A DNA stretch of 64,000 nucleotides from Thermothelomyces thermophilus ATCC 42464 (lineage: Eukaryota; Ascomycota; Sordariomycetes; Sordariales; Chaetomiaceae): contig NC_016473.1 of the NCBI RefSeq assembly GCF_000226095.1, positions 3,658,001 through 3,722,000 on the forward strand. Direction: 5' to 3'. Positions 35,293-47,468 of this stretch are shown one piece after another. Each line of letters opens with the position of its first letter. Position 1 is the stretch's first letter. The notes below the pieces were generated by a model. That model was not told the DNA's origin, did no database searches, and worked only from the letters and a program-made list of their open reading frames with translations. The position numbers and the translations under genes are program-made.

Positions 35293-37000
35293 ATGCACCC
35301 GCTCGGCGGCTCCCTCCGGCTCGGCGGCCTCCTGGGGCTGGCAGTGGCCTCGCAGGGGTCGCGCCTCCATCACCGGTTCGGCGGCGGCGGCAACCAGACG
35401 GACCGGCTGACCGAGTGCCTGACCGAGGCCGGGGTGCCGGTCGACATGGCGGGGACGGCGGAGTACGCGATCGACGTCTCGTCCTTCAACCTGCGGCTCA
35501 ACTACACCCCCGCGGCGGTGGCGGCGGCCGGCACGGCCGACCACGTGCGGGACGCCGTCGCCTGCGCGGCGCGGCTCGGCGTCAAGGCGACGGCCAAGTG
35601 CGGCGGCCACAGCTACGCCTCCTTCGGCCTCGGCGGCGAGGACGGCCACCTCGTCATCGAGATGAGCCGCATGAACCGGGTCGTTCTCGACGACGAAACC
35701 GGCATCGCCACCGTCGAGGGCGGCGCCCGCCTCGGCCACCTCGCCGTCGAGCTCTGGGACCAGGGCAAGAGGGCCATCAGCCACGGCACGTGCCCCGGGT
35801 AGGTTTTTTTTTTTTATGATTTTCTCTTTCTCTTTTCTTGAGGGGGGACGGGTCGGCTGACCGGAATTCTTCCTCCTCCTCCTCCTCCCTTCCACCCCGA
35901 GCAGCGTCGGAGTCGGCGGACACGTCCTGCACGGCGGCTACGGGATGAGCTCCCACACGCACGGCCTCGCGCTCGACTGGATGGTGGGCGCGACCGTGGT
36001 GCTGGCCAACGCGAGCGTGGTCGAGTGCTCCGAGACGGAGAACCCGGACCTCTTCTGGGCCCTGCGCGGCGCCGGGTCCTCGATGGGCGTCGTGACCGAG
36101 TTCCGCTTCAAGACGTTCGAGCCGCCCGAGAACCTGACCTACTTCGTCGCCACCGCGCAGTGGCCGACCGAGGACCGCGCCCTGGCCGGCCTCGCCGCCG
36201 TCCAGGAGTACGCCAAGACGATGCCGGCCGAGCTCAACATGCGCCTCTACATCGCCAACCGCTTCGTCAACCTCGAGGGCCTCTACTACGGCGACGACGC
36301 CGCCCTCCACCACACCCTCGCCCCGCTCCTCGACCAGGCCAACGCGACCCTCGCCCTGGCCCAGACCGGCGGCTGGCTCGACCAGCTCAAGCACTTTGGC
36401 GGCTCCAACCTCGACCAGGGGCACGGCCACGAGGAGGTAACTAACTACTATTACTCTCTCACTTTTCTTTCCCCCCTCATGGTTTTTTCTTTTTTTTCCC
36501 TTTTTCGCCTCCATGCTGATCCATCCTCCCTCCAGCACGAGACCTTCCACTCGACGAGCCTCTACACGGGCCCACTGGACGAGGACCGGCTGCGCGCGTT
36601 CGTGGGGTACTGGTTCGGGCCGGCCAAGAACAACACGCGTAGCTGGCACGTGCAGATCGACCTACACGGCGGGGAGAACTCGGCCGTGTCGGTGGCCCCC
36701 CGGTCGACGGCGTACGCGCACCGCGACTCGCTCCTCATGTTCCTGCTCTACGACCGCGCCGACCGCGGCGAGTTCCCCGCCGACGGCGCCGCCCTCATGG
36801 ACAACTTCGCCGCCGCCGTCACCGCCGGCTTCGACCCCGACGACTGGGGCATGTACGTCAACTACCCCAACCCGTCCCTCTCCCAGGACGACGCCAAGGC
36901 CAGGTACTGGGGCCCCAACCTCGCTCGCCTGCGGGCCATCAAGAAGGACGTCGACCCGGACGACCTGTTCCACTACCCGCAGGGCATCTTGCCGGCGTAG
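35293..37000 (+). CDS. secreted AA7 oligosaccharide oxidase (berberine-bridge fold)
   Basis: Three exons: 35293-35798, 35905-36436, 36536-37000 (introns 106 and 99 bases), 500 aa. Signal peptide about residues 1-20. The FAD-binding PCMH domain includes CGGHSYASFGLGGEDGHL with H106 and, across the first intron, GTCPGVGVGGHVLHGGYG with C167. Together these are the hallmark of bicovalent FAD attachment in glucooligosaccharide oxidases. A substrate domain follows, then the BBE C-terminal segment with ARYWGPNLARLRAIKKDVDP and FHYPQGI. Such enzymes oxidise the reducing end of cello-, xylo- or other oligosaccharides to lactones, giving hydrogen peroxide. Substrate is not predictable here. The ATG at 35293 is chosen because it begins the signal peptide. 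Confidence 0.94.
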
Positions 37001-37998
37001 GATGGTGATGATGATGCTGGTGATGATGGTGATGCTGGTGATGATGGTGATGATGGTGATGATCGTGATGATAGTAGAGCAAATCAGCTGGCCGGCCAGC
37101 AGGGCTTGGTCCGGTATTGCAGCCAAGGGGGAAGGGGGAGACGGCGAAACGGACGGACGAACGAACAGACAGACGGAGATGAGATGAGGAGGGGGGACCT
37201 CAGGAGAGAGACAGCATCAGCCTGGGATGAATGCACGGCCTGGGGTTGGGATACATGAAATTTACCTTTTTCCTCTTCCCCCTTGTTCAACAGTAATACT
37301 TATGAAAAAAATGTTGACGAAAGATATTAAAGGAATTCGGCTGCTGGACCATGACAATGAATGGGCTGGTCGATTCACGCGCCAAATGATGTTCCAGTAT
37401 CCCGGTGCTGTATATTAAAGCCGGGAGCCGTTGCAATTTCGAGTTTGTTGCAACTCGCAACGCGAATGTTTCGGCCGGGCGAAGTAGAAAACAAAGTTAA
37501 GAATTTCTGGGAGTTCTGCTAGCGGTCTCAAACCCCCACTCCCTGGGCCTTCCGTTCCCACGACTATCACACGCAATCGCCTTGTTCGATGCCTGATTAA
37601 CAAACGATATAGCTGAGTGCTCAGGGCCAACAAAGATGCTAACAATCCAGCTAACACCAAAGCAATGCAGGTCTCATCTCTCTCTCTCTCTCACAAAAGA
37701 GAGCCCAAGTGAACCGCACCGCTTCTTGAATAGGTAATCTTGATCGACTTGCCTTGACAGGGACCGGGCTGCGCCAAAATTTCTACCACAGCGCGAAGAG
37801 TCTTCTCAAGACCTCCGTTGCCTCAAAAGCCGGGCCAAGCCAGTCCCTCTCCCCACTCATATCATCCGTCACAGGGGACGCGTCCCGGCTCGGGCCGTCA
37901 TCCTGCATCCCCACCACGGCATCATCATCCTCATCATCGTCGTCGTCTTCGTCTTCGTCATCGTCGTCGTCTCCCTCGTCCTCGTCCTCGTCCGCCGC
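37001..37998. other. convergent 3' spacer
   Basis: Between the 3' ends of AA7 and FHIP. Begins with a GAT/GGT repeat (separately listed) and holds a CT dinucleotide run near 37680. The last ~100 bases (37920-37998) have TCG/TCA/TCT trinucleotide runs. No gene seen. Confidence 0.55.
37002..37076. repeat. ATG/GTG trinucleotide repeat
   Basis: About 75 bases of imperfect (GATGGT)n/(GATGAT)n immediately after the AA7 stop, within its probable 3' UTR. Confidence 0.85.
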
Positions 37999-38174
37999 CT
38001 AGGCAAACCGCACCTCGTCAAACAGCCCGGCCCTGACCTGCACGACGCTGGCCAGCTCAAACAGAAACGCCTGCAGCACGATCGTGTTGGTCAGGACGTG
38101 CGACACCGACACGGTCCGGTCCGCAGTCGGCGTTCCCGGCTCGCCGGTACCGGCGTCGCCTTCCCCGCCGACGC

Positions 38175-38207
<33 letters not shown>

Positions 38208-41203
38208 TGTCTCCATCGTCCGACTGCTCGCCGTCTTCCGACGGCGCCAGCAGCGCGTCCTCGCCGCCGCCCTCTTCCGCCTTGGCTTCCTCCTCGTCGG
38301 CCGCCTGCTTCTCGTCCGCTGACGACACCCCGCCAGCGGTGCGCTGTCTGTCAAAGTCGAGGCTGACGGGCCTGGTTTCGGGGATTCCCACCTTCCTGGC
38401 GAGGATGCTCTGATCAACGGCCTGGAAGGCCCTGGCTTGGCTTGCCAAGCCGTCGGGCCGGCCGCTGCTATCCCACGGGCCGCCGGCGGGCATGTTGTTG
38501 GATGAGGACGGGATTCCCGGCGGCATGGGCCGGCCGACCTGTGGTGTTGATAGATGCGGCGGCGCGGCCGGGGACGGAAGGGATACGGGGGCCGAACGAT
38601 CGGAGGGAACTCGCTTCGCTTCTTTCCGGCCTCGCGGGCTGCCGGAGCGGGTGGGCGTGCCGAGCTCGGACAGGATGCGCTGAGCAAAGCCTTCGAGACC
38701 GGAAGGCCGTTCTCGAGACGGATTACGGCCCTCGTCGGGGGAGAACCCGGCCCGTTCGGTGCCGGGCGTGGCCGCCGAAGAATGGGAGGCCGGAGTCCTG
38801 ACCCTCGGGGGGTGAAGTGGGAGAGGTTGGCTGGCGCAGTCGGCAATCTGAAAGGCCTCGCGGCGCTGCTGGAGCAGGTCGTCGAAGCGCGGGATGGTCT
38901 CTCGGTAAGCCGCGACTTGGTCGCAGAGCTTCTGCAGTATCTTGAGCAGGCGAGGTAGGCTCGACGGAACCCACCTCGGCCGGCGGCGGGACTCTTGCAT
39001 CGCCTGCATCTGCTTGTACTCGATGTACTCTTGAGAGTCGTGGTCCAACGGCGGATCGGGCAACGGCGGGCCGCCGTCGTCTTCTTCGTAGACGTAGCTT
39101 GACGGGCTCCGCATGAACCAGCCTTCCAGATGCATGAAGCCGCAAGCGGCGAGATCAAAGATGGCTTCCGTCAAAGCGAGGTTTGTGTCGACGGGGTTGA
39201 TAAAGAAGGTTTCAAGACGGTCCAGCACGATGTTAAGCAACGGGTCGCTCGGGTGAAGGGTGTGAGACCGGACGTCTCGGGGGGCGCCGGGAAGGGTATC
39301 TGGGACCTCGGGCAATTTGTGGTTGTAGGTTGATGTCTTGGGCGTGACCAGCTTGATGGAGCACGGATGGTTCTCCAGCCGCACCAGCGTGTCCTTCAGG
39401 ATGCTGTCGTAGATTTCGTCAAAATTGTCCTGTCCCCCAATGCTCCCAGCCAAGGACATTAGGTACTCCACCTCTTGCTGGTGAGCACCAAACGTCCGAT
39501 GATGTGAATCGCCGAGGACGCCTTCCGTGTACAGCAAAGTGATGACGGCGTATCGATGATGCCTCTTAAGGATCACCGACACTAGCTGAAGGGTGACGTA
39601 GACCGTCTGATTGTTCTGCGACCGGAGACAAGCGAGGATGAGGTCCACCAGGTTGAAGAGCAACGGGTCCGCAGCGGTTTCGTTCTTGGAGGCCATCATG
39701 GTGGCTAGGTCGAGTGACTTGCGCTTGCGGGCGGCGCTCACAACGTCTCCCGTGTCGGAGCTGACTGATCCAACAATGTCGGGCAGACCGAGTAGGTAAT
39801 GGAGGATAAGATTAACCATATCGGGGTGGTCCAGTGACTCCAGGATGCGGCGAAGATACGTCAAAACGGCAACGGATGAACCGCCGTCGACGTCTGATGA
39901 CTCGAGCAGAGAAGGGTACCTGACCGGCTAGTGTGAGAAAAACGACGGTGCCAAGCACGGGAGGAAAAAAAAAGAAAGAAGAAAGGGGGGGGTTCGTGAC
40001 TTACAATAATTGCTGCAGAAAGATGACCTGGAAATGCTCCAGCAGGGTTGACTTGACCTCGACCGACCTGCAGTAATTCAAGACATCCTGCCAGAAGAGA
40101 AGGTGGGAGAGAAAAGTATCCAGGTGGGATTGGAACTGAAGGGAGCAGGAGCTGACGACTTCGTAGTTGGACTTGGGGTGCTGGTAGTCCGAGAAGGCGA
40201 GGATGGGGGGAAGTTCGTTGGGCGGATGGTCGATGACGAGCTTGCGGCTCAGTTGACTATACAGAGCCCCCAAGCCAGTGGCCATCAGGGTCGAGAGGTC
40301 GCTCTCGACGATCCATTGTTCCAGCAGGACCGAGCTCGAAGCAGCCTCGATGATGTAGAGCAGACCGGTCCTCGCAAAGTCGCCAATCTTGCCCTCGTGG
40401 TGGATGTAGTCCATCAGCAGGTAGAAGAGGGGGAAGTCCTGCTTCTGTGTCCTTCCCGCAAACTTCTCACGGTGGTCCAGCTGCCTCGAGTCCGGCTTCC
40501 CCTTCTGTTGAGACTTAAACCAGGCAGTCAGGATTCCCGGGTCGAGGCGGATCTTGGTGGTGATGTTGAAGGCTAGTTCGACGACGCGGGCTTCGGTATC
40601 AGTGCCGAGCCGGAGGCTGTTGGCGCCCGTTATGCGGACCAGCAGGTTCGTCAGACTGGCCGCAAAGGTCTCCTTCTCCACAAAGGCTTCCTCCTCGCTC
40701 TCGACCAGGCTCGCAAAGAAGAGGACGGCCTCCTTGATGACCCACTCATTGAAGGAGCTGAGGGCGATCTTGGCCACCGGGATGTAGACCTGCTTGGCGG
40801 CGGCGAAGGCAATGCAGGGGTGGGGCAGCGGTCGGCGAGACTCATCGTTCAGGAGGTTCGTCAGCTCCTGGAGGCGGATCTCGATGTATTCGGCAGCTTC
40901 ATTGTCGTGGGCGAGATTGGAAGAACTGCGCCATGCGTGCTGGAGAGGTCAGCTTGGTCTGTCTTACTGTCTGTCTGGCGGGTTCTTTGTAAGGCAGTCC
41001 ATGCTCACCAGCAGCTGGCTGTACTCCTTCTCGAAGCGGTGCAGGCGACGGGCAGGATCTTTGGCAAAGTCCTTCCGGGAGTTGGCCGACGACAGCGGCG
41101 TGTGTGCTAAGAGGCGCGACCACTACAGAAGAGATGCCCGCGGCATATGCGAATTAGCGGGTGCAGGGCTTCGGTCAGCATTCAATTTACTTACAAAATC
41201 CAT
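37999..41203 (-). CDS. FHIP-like (RAI16) subunit of the FTS-Hook-FHIP complex
   Basis: Four exons: 41203-41195, 41122-41009, 40939-40005, 39919-37999 (introns 72, 69 and 85 bases), 992 aa. The first coding exon has only nine bases (Met-Asp-Phe); its GTAAGT donor then leads to WSRLLAHTPLSS, giving the typical MDFWSRLL start. Conserved blocks: RRLHRFEKEYSQLL, FNEWVIKEAVLFFASLVE, DFPLFYLLMDYIHHEGKIGD and, across the last intron, LYPSLLESSDVDGGSSVAVL. The C-terminal third is disordered and rich in Pro/Ser with a Gly run. FHIP links early endosomes to the Hook adaptor and so to dynein; in Aspergillus the complex is needed for hyphal endosome motility. That role is from the family. Confidence 0.92.
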
Positions 41204-42520
41204 GGCGTCCTTGGGTGCATCTCGGAGCAAGTCGCGACGGTGCGGAGCGGCGACTTTGCTGGCCGATTATTAGGTACCTAATAAGGTAGCCTTCCTCAAG
41301 CGCATGAACTGCGTTGACGTTACAGGTGTTCGCGAAATTGTTTAGCCGTTTTGGGCCGCTGATCCAGGGGGCCCCTCCCTTCCCACACAGCACGCGTATC
41401 TGTGTTTCGGCCGGGTAGTTGCAGGCGCCAAGCAAGCCAGACCCACCAAGCAAACCCACCAAGCATTCCGATACCCACTACTCCCTACTCCGTAATCCAT
41501 TCAAAGTACGATCTGTACACAGTATATGCATCCGTACCTCCCCCCGCTTGTCTATTTACGATACGAGTCATCATCAACCTCGAGCAACTCATCCAGCAAG
41601 ACAAGGCAAACCATCTATTCGTCGTTTTCCCTTGATAAAAGCTGCAATTATGCCGCTTCTCTGTGCGAGGCGCTTATGCACCTTTTGCAGAATGTCACAA
41701 TGCTGAGGTTAGTGTTAGGTGGTTGCTCTTTGGCCAATTTTCCGGACTCTTAACGGCCGAGTCGCAGCCATTAATGTTTGTGTATCCGTTGGTATCTAGG
41801 TATCTAGGGTACGTATGGACTTGGCCCCGCGCGATTGCGGTGCGGGCAGCTGCAGCTCCCAGTGTAGCTCTTCTCCCTCGATCGCATAACCACACTACAC
41901 TACAGTGTATCCCGAACCCACCTCCCTTCATCGCGGTCCGAGCTCGCCATTCCCCACCAGAGCTCGATGGGTTCAGCGGCTACTCGAGTATCTTGCCCTG
42001 GGGTCTATACATAGTATGCCGACTCCAGTTCGCACCCCGGTGTCCTTGGTCGGTTCTGGTCTGCAAATCCGCCACCGCGGGTCGTGATTCGAGGCGAAGC
42101 AGTTGCACGGCAGCGAATGGGATCGCACAGCCGCCCCGGCACTGGCATGTCGGGGCATCTTGGCTGCAATAGCAGCAAGGCACACCCGCCCTCGACCACG
42201 AGATGGGGGCCTCGGGTCCGCCTCGCGTTACCGAGACCTCCAGACGAGCTTAGTTCCTTTTCGTTCGTCCATGGAGTAATAGTATAGTAATGGCTCTGTT
42301 TCCCATCTTCTCGATTCCTCCTTCTCATCGACCAGGTTCCAAGTGACGTATACATCCATCCATACGTGCGTACGTACATACACTTCACACTGCTGTCCCC
42401 CTTTCTCTCTCCCCCCTCCCTGCCTTGCACCCGGCCCTAATTACTCGTCACGCCTCAACGGAGAACCAAAGCGCTGCGAGAGCATCACCGATGCTAAAGT
42501 GAAACCCGGGCTTGATCGAC
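41204..42520. other. divergent promoter region
   Basis: 1.3 kb between the starts of FHIP (-) and the lipase (+). TACTCCGTA is at 41486. AT/CT-rich segments; no gene recognised. Confidence 0.5.
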
Positions 42521-44776
42521 ATGGGGCTCTTCAAGTGGAAAAAGAAAGTGAAGAAAGCTTCAACGGGGGGATCTCAGGCTAGGGACAAATGGCCACCGCC
42601 CGAAACTCAGTACGGGTCGCCGCCGTCTTGCTCGTCGACCAAGGCATCCGTCCGTGCCGACTGGCGCCTCGGTGACCCTGCTTCCGGGACTTCCAGCCAG
42701 CATGCCGCAAAGCCACCCATCATCGTGAACCAACACCACTATTACTTTGGAACCCCGCCTCCCTCGCGCCCGCCGGCGCCGACCCGCGTGTCCAGTACGC
42801 CTATGAGTAGGCTGAATGTCGACTCTGCAGTAGACTTGGCCAGGGATGTCTGCCAAGAGACGGGCCAGCTGCTCGAGCACGCGCTGCCGACGTGGCACAG
42901 CTACGGGAACCAGCTGGTTAACCAGGGCAACCACCTAGTGGAGGGGATATCGAACCGCGTCTACTGGGAGACCCATCAGTTTCTGGACGGCGTCCTTCCG
43001 TCGTGGCACTGCAGCAGGGGGCAGCTGATCCAGCAGAGTCACGCCGTCGTGGACGAGATAGCCAACCGCTTCGACAGCGTTCTGACCAAGATTGATCAGG
43101 GGGGATATCGTGGCAAAGAACACGATATATACGCATGGAAACCGGCGCAAGCTCTGGCTCAGCCGGAGCCACCAAGTCCACCACTCGCCGACAGAAACCC
43201 ACCACCACCACCAAAGTCCAAGAAGAAGAGCCAAGGCAAAGCTCACTCGAAAGGTCAAACGAGTGCCGCGGCGGGGATCGTCTCGGGGAGCTTCTTCTCA
43301 AAGGTGGACTGCTACGCAAACTCGAGGTTGCCCATGAACCTGCCACCCCTGAAGTTGTATGCGATGCTCATCCCCCGGCTCTCCTTGGGTTAAAGGAAGG
43401 AAAAGAAGAAGAAGAAACAAAATAAACACACCTCGACTGACGGAGCTGGCAGGTACATTCCAACATACCCACTGCTGTGTCTGGCGGCGCAGTATTCGGA
43501 GAGGGTCTATGAGCCGCCGAGAGGTCGTGCAGAGCGAGACACGCACGTGGCCGCCGACTGGCGGACGGGCACCAAAGCCATGGTGATCAAGTCAGTCCCC
43601 ATGGACACCATGAACACCATCGTCTTCGCCATCCGCGGCACGGCAACGTTCATGGACTGGGCCGTAAACCTCGACACGACACCGACGTCTCCGGCGGGCT
43701 TCTTGGTATGTCCACGCCTTTTTTTTTCCCTTCTGTTTCTTCGGTTCCCTCCGCATCTCCCGGGTTGTAAGGATTAGATTACTGACTTTGTGTGTGTTTT
43801 CCCCCCTGAGCAGGACGACCCCGACAACCTCTGCCACGCCGGCTTTCTCTCGGTGGCGCGCAAGATGGTGACGCCCGTGGCACGCCGGCTCCGCCAGCTG
43901 CTCGAGGAAGACCCGTGGCGGGCCTCATACTCGCTGCTCATCACGGGCCACAGCGCGGGAGGCGCCGTGGCGGCGCTCCTGTACAGCCACATGCTCTCCG
44001 AGTCGGACGCCGCCAAGAGCGAGCTCACGGCCGTGGCGGGCTTCTTCAAGCGCATCCACTGCGTCACCTTCGGCACGCCGCCCATCAGCCTCATGCCCCT
44101 GACCAAGCCGGACAACTACCTCCGCCGGCCACAGCTGAGGAAGAGCATCTTCCTGAGCTTCGTCAACGAGGGCGACCCGGTGGCGCGGGCCGACAAGGCC
44201 TACGTGAAGAGCCTCCTGGAGCTCTTCGCAGCGCCCCGGCCGCGGGTCGAATCCGTCGTCGCCACTGCCGACGACGGCAACTACACGGGCGACAAGAAAC
44301 ACCGGCACGCCGGCGACAAAAGAGCAGCAGCCAGCAGCAGAAGTTACCGAAACAGGCCGTGTCCGACCAAGCCGCCGCCGCCGCCGCCGTCGTCGTCCTG
44401 CCCCTGCCCGGCCTGTTCCTCCAAGCGCACCAAGCGCACCAAATCCACCGATCCGGATCCCGATCCCAATCCCGATCCCGATCCTTATCCGGCCGGCCCC
44501 GTGTGGAAGGTGCCGCCGTGCACGCTCAGCTGCGCCGGCCGCATCGTGGTGCTGCGGTCGGGCGACGCCAAGGCGCGGCGGCACCAGCGGGGAGGAGGGC
44601 CCGAGGCGACGACGGTGGAGGAGCGGCTGCGCGAGGGCGTCGTGGCGCAGGTCGTCACGGACGAGCAGCTGCGGGGCGTCGTCTGGGGGGACCCGGTGGC
44701 CCACATGATGCGGCTGTACGCGGGCCGCATCGAGGTGCTCGCCGTCGGCGCGGTCACCGGGGCGGGGGGGTATTGA
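42521..44776 (+). CDS. class 3 lipase-like alpha/beta hydrolase with long N-terminal extension
   Basis: Exons 42521-43356, 43453-43705 and 43814-44776 (introns 96 and 108 bases), 683 aa. Residues 1 to about 275 are basic and Pro-rich (starts MGLFKWKKK). This region has two similar helical repeats around LLEHALPTWHSYGNQLVNQG and FLDGVLPSWHCSRGQLIQQ. The hydrolase domain begins near LPPLKLYIPTYPLL and contains FAIRGTATFMDW (oxyanion loop) and GHSAGG with nucleophile S410. Likely triad partners are D484 in NEGDPVARAD and H660 in GDPVAHMM. A disordered insert with DPDPN-type repeats splits the C-terminal region (about residues 540-590). No signal peptide, so intracellular. Splice choices restore continuous similarity (NLPPLKLYIPTYP). 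Confidence 0.9.
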
Positions 44777-45529
44777 GAGGGCACTGGGAGGAGGGATCGA
44801 CGAACCAAGGACTTATTAAGGATGGAATGGAGCTCTGCTTCTTTGCTTCACTTTCCATTCTTTTCATCCTCTCCCTCTCTTTTCTTATCTATCTTGGTTT
44901 TGTTTTGCTTTTTTTGGAGTTTGCGTTCTCAGCATGATACCACGGAGTTTGATGTCACGATGGTTAATGCGTACATGTACGGACGTACATATGTACATCT
45001 CGAAGGAATAGTTCCCCAATGATGATGGCCTGTGGCGCGATGCTGTGCATGACAACCAGGATAAGGTCAATAGGTCCGTATGGATGCATTCCGTAGAGTT
45101 CATTAGGTATGTACGTACTGTATGTATGTACATACATAGTAAGGTATGCACCTAGGAAATAGAGAGTATTTATTCTGGTACCTATATCTTCGAGCAAGTG
45201 TTCGATTGAGACTTCTGGGCCAGGCGTTCTTTGCAAGACACTTGAGGATGGCAACTGAAACAGAAAGCGCCGGCGTCAAATTGAAAATAAGCCGAAGAAT
45301 TACGCCATAAGAGCGGCCCTCCTAAGTTAAGGTAACTGAGGGCCGGGGCAATTCCCGCCGAGCCGATAAACGATAGTTAACGTTGTCACTGTGGGCTTGC
45401 GACTGGGGAGTTGACCCCTCCAAGACGGAAAGCCTGAAAGCTACCCCGCCAAAAAAAACGCGCCCGAATTCCAATTCCTCGACGTTCGTTGTCCCAACCC
45501 GCAATCCCTGCGAACCCGGTCCGCCAACG
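44777..45529. other. spacer between lipase and ARMT1-like gene
   Basis: 753 bases. TAC/GTA-rich stretches (TACATGTACG, 44970-45130). No gene seen. Confidence 0.55.
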
Positions 45530-46644
45530 ATGGAATTCGACCCTAAGCTTCGTATGTTCTCATATTCTTCCCTGCTCCGTGTCGGACACCGTCCCTAATC
45601 CGCGCAGCGTCCTACTCGACGGGCGACCCGACGTCGTTCGCCTGGCCGACCGCCCGCGAACGATGGCCCATCATCATCGTGGGTTTGCCCAGACCAAATA
45701 AACGCCCATAGCAAACACCACCTCCCCACAGCGCTGCTAACGGCACTACACCCTTTCTCGCAGACCCAAGCGATTGATGACACCTACCGGACCATGGGCT
45801 CCTGCGACGACGCGGCCAGGCAGGAGGAGGGCAAGAAGATCGTGGCCGAGCTCGCCCAGCTCAAGTACGAGGTCCAGCACGACCGGGCCCTGACGTGCGT
45901 TTGACCTCCCCTGCGGAAGGACGTCGACGTTGGCCGTACAGGCGCTGATGGTGTATTTTTTGTTTTTCTTTCGCGTGTTGGCAGACCAATCCGAGACGAT
46001 GGCTATCCCGACGTGGCCGTATACAACAAGGAGCTAGAGCGGCTGGGGCCCGTCACCTGGCTCAAAGCCCCCTGGCTCTTCACCGAGTGCTACCTCTTCC
46101 GGTACGTGCAGCCGTGATGTACTCGATACACTTCGCGTCGCCCCGTCCCCTCCCCTCCCCTCCCTCTTTTTTTTTTTTTTTTTTCTTTTGTTTCTTTTAT
46201 TTCTCTGCTAAACCCCCGCCATCTTCACCATGACCTGCCCTCCAGCCGCATGTCGACCTCCTTCAGCCTCTCGACGCACTGGAAGAACTACGACGTGTTC
46301 GCGCGCCAAAAGATCAAGACTTTCCGGTCCTCGCGGCCGGCCGTGCTGGAGCTTGCGGCGCGCTACAAGGAGCTAGTCACGCAGCTGCGCGCCGCCCGGT
46401 CCGCCAAGGCGGCCCCGGACCCGGAGGCCGACGCGCTCCTGTTCGCCGAGATGTGCGAGGTCTGCCTCTGGGGCAACGCGACCGACCTCTCGCTGCTCAC
46501 GAGCCTGACGTACGAGGACATCCAGAAGCTGCAGGGGTCCGAGGCGAGGCGGGCCGCCGAGAAGAACATCCTGGTCAACGACCTGCCGCAGGCGTACGCC
46601 CACCTGCTAGCGGCGGCCAAGCGGGACGAGCAGCAAGAGCAGCC

Positions 46645-46688
<44 letters not shown>

Positions 46689-47468
46689 GGCGGAAGGGGC
46701 GGCGGGTCGACATTGTGCTCGACAACGCCGGGTTCGAGCTCTTTGTCGACCTCGTCCTGGCCGGCTACCTGCTGTCGGCGGGGCTGGCCACGACGGTGGT
46801 GCTGCACCCCAAGTCGATCCCCTGGTTCGTGTCGGACGTGCTGCCGGGCGACTTCGCCGCGCTGCTCAACGCGCTGGCGGACCCGCGCGCCTTCTACGAG
46901 ACGCCCACCGACGAGGACCGGCTGCAGGGTCGCGAGCCCGAGAAGCTGACCGACGCCCAGGTGGCCGAGCTGGCCTTCCTCTTCGACGAGTGGAGCCGGT
47001 TCCACGCCGAGGGCCAGCTCGTCCTGCGCCCGAACCGCGTCTGGACGGGGCCCGGCTGCTTCTGGAGGTTGCCGGCCGAGGCGACGGAGCTGGTGGACGA
47101 CCTGAGGGAGGCCGAGCTGGTCGTGTTTAAGGGCGATCTGAATTACAGGAAGCTGGTTGGCGATGTGAGTCTGCCCCCGCTATGTTCTAATCTTTCTTTT
47201 CTCTCTTGCTTACGCACCTTCCCCTCCCAACCCGTAGGTCGCTTGGGACCCGACGACGCCGTTCCCCGAGGCCCTCGGGCCGCTCGGTCCCGGGTCGGGG
47301 CTCAACATCCTGGCGCTTAGGACGTGCAAGGCGGACGTTGTGGTCGGGTTGAAGCCCGGCGAGGACGAGAAACTCAAGCAGACGGAGGGCGGAGGCGGCG
47401 ATTCAGGAGCGCGCAAGTGGGCATGGAACGGAAAGTGGGCGGTCGTGTCCTTCTCCAAAGGAAAGTGA
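45530..47468 (+). CDS. DUF89 damage-control phosphatase, ARMT1 type
   Basis: Six exons: 45530-45551, 45606-45679, 45764-45894, 45985-46101, 46246-47164, 47238-47468 (introns 54, 84, 90, 144 and 73 bases), 497 aa. All junctions keep frame. The order of motifs is that of the fungal DUF89 group: STGDPTSFAWPTARERWP, LTPIRDDGYPDV, WLFTECYLFRRMSTSF, DIVLDNAGFELFVDL, LVVFKGDLNYRKL and LRTCKADVVVGL. The Asp/Asn in LDNAGFEL and the Asp in KGDLNYR bind the metal. These metal-dependent phosphatases hydrolyse sugar phosphates such as fructose-1-phosphate (damage control); human ARMT1 was also reported as a protein carboxyl methyltransferase. A run of 14 CAG codons interrupts the protein between the helical and phosphatase parts. 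Confidence 0.93.
46646..46687 (+). repeat. CAG repeat coding for polyglutamine
   Basis: Fourteen uninterrupted CAG codons in exon 5 of the DUF89 gene, within a longer Gln-rich stretch. A pure codon run suggests recent slippage. Confidence 0.92.

Noticed and set aside
36999-37076. CRISPR-like or satellite array after the AA7 gene
   Set aside because: It is a simple trinucleotide repeat without spacers.
37920-38000. Ser-rich frame at the FHIP 3' end on the plus strand
   Set aside because: It is a trinucleotide repeat in the 3' flank of FHIP, not a gene.
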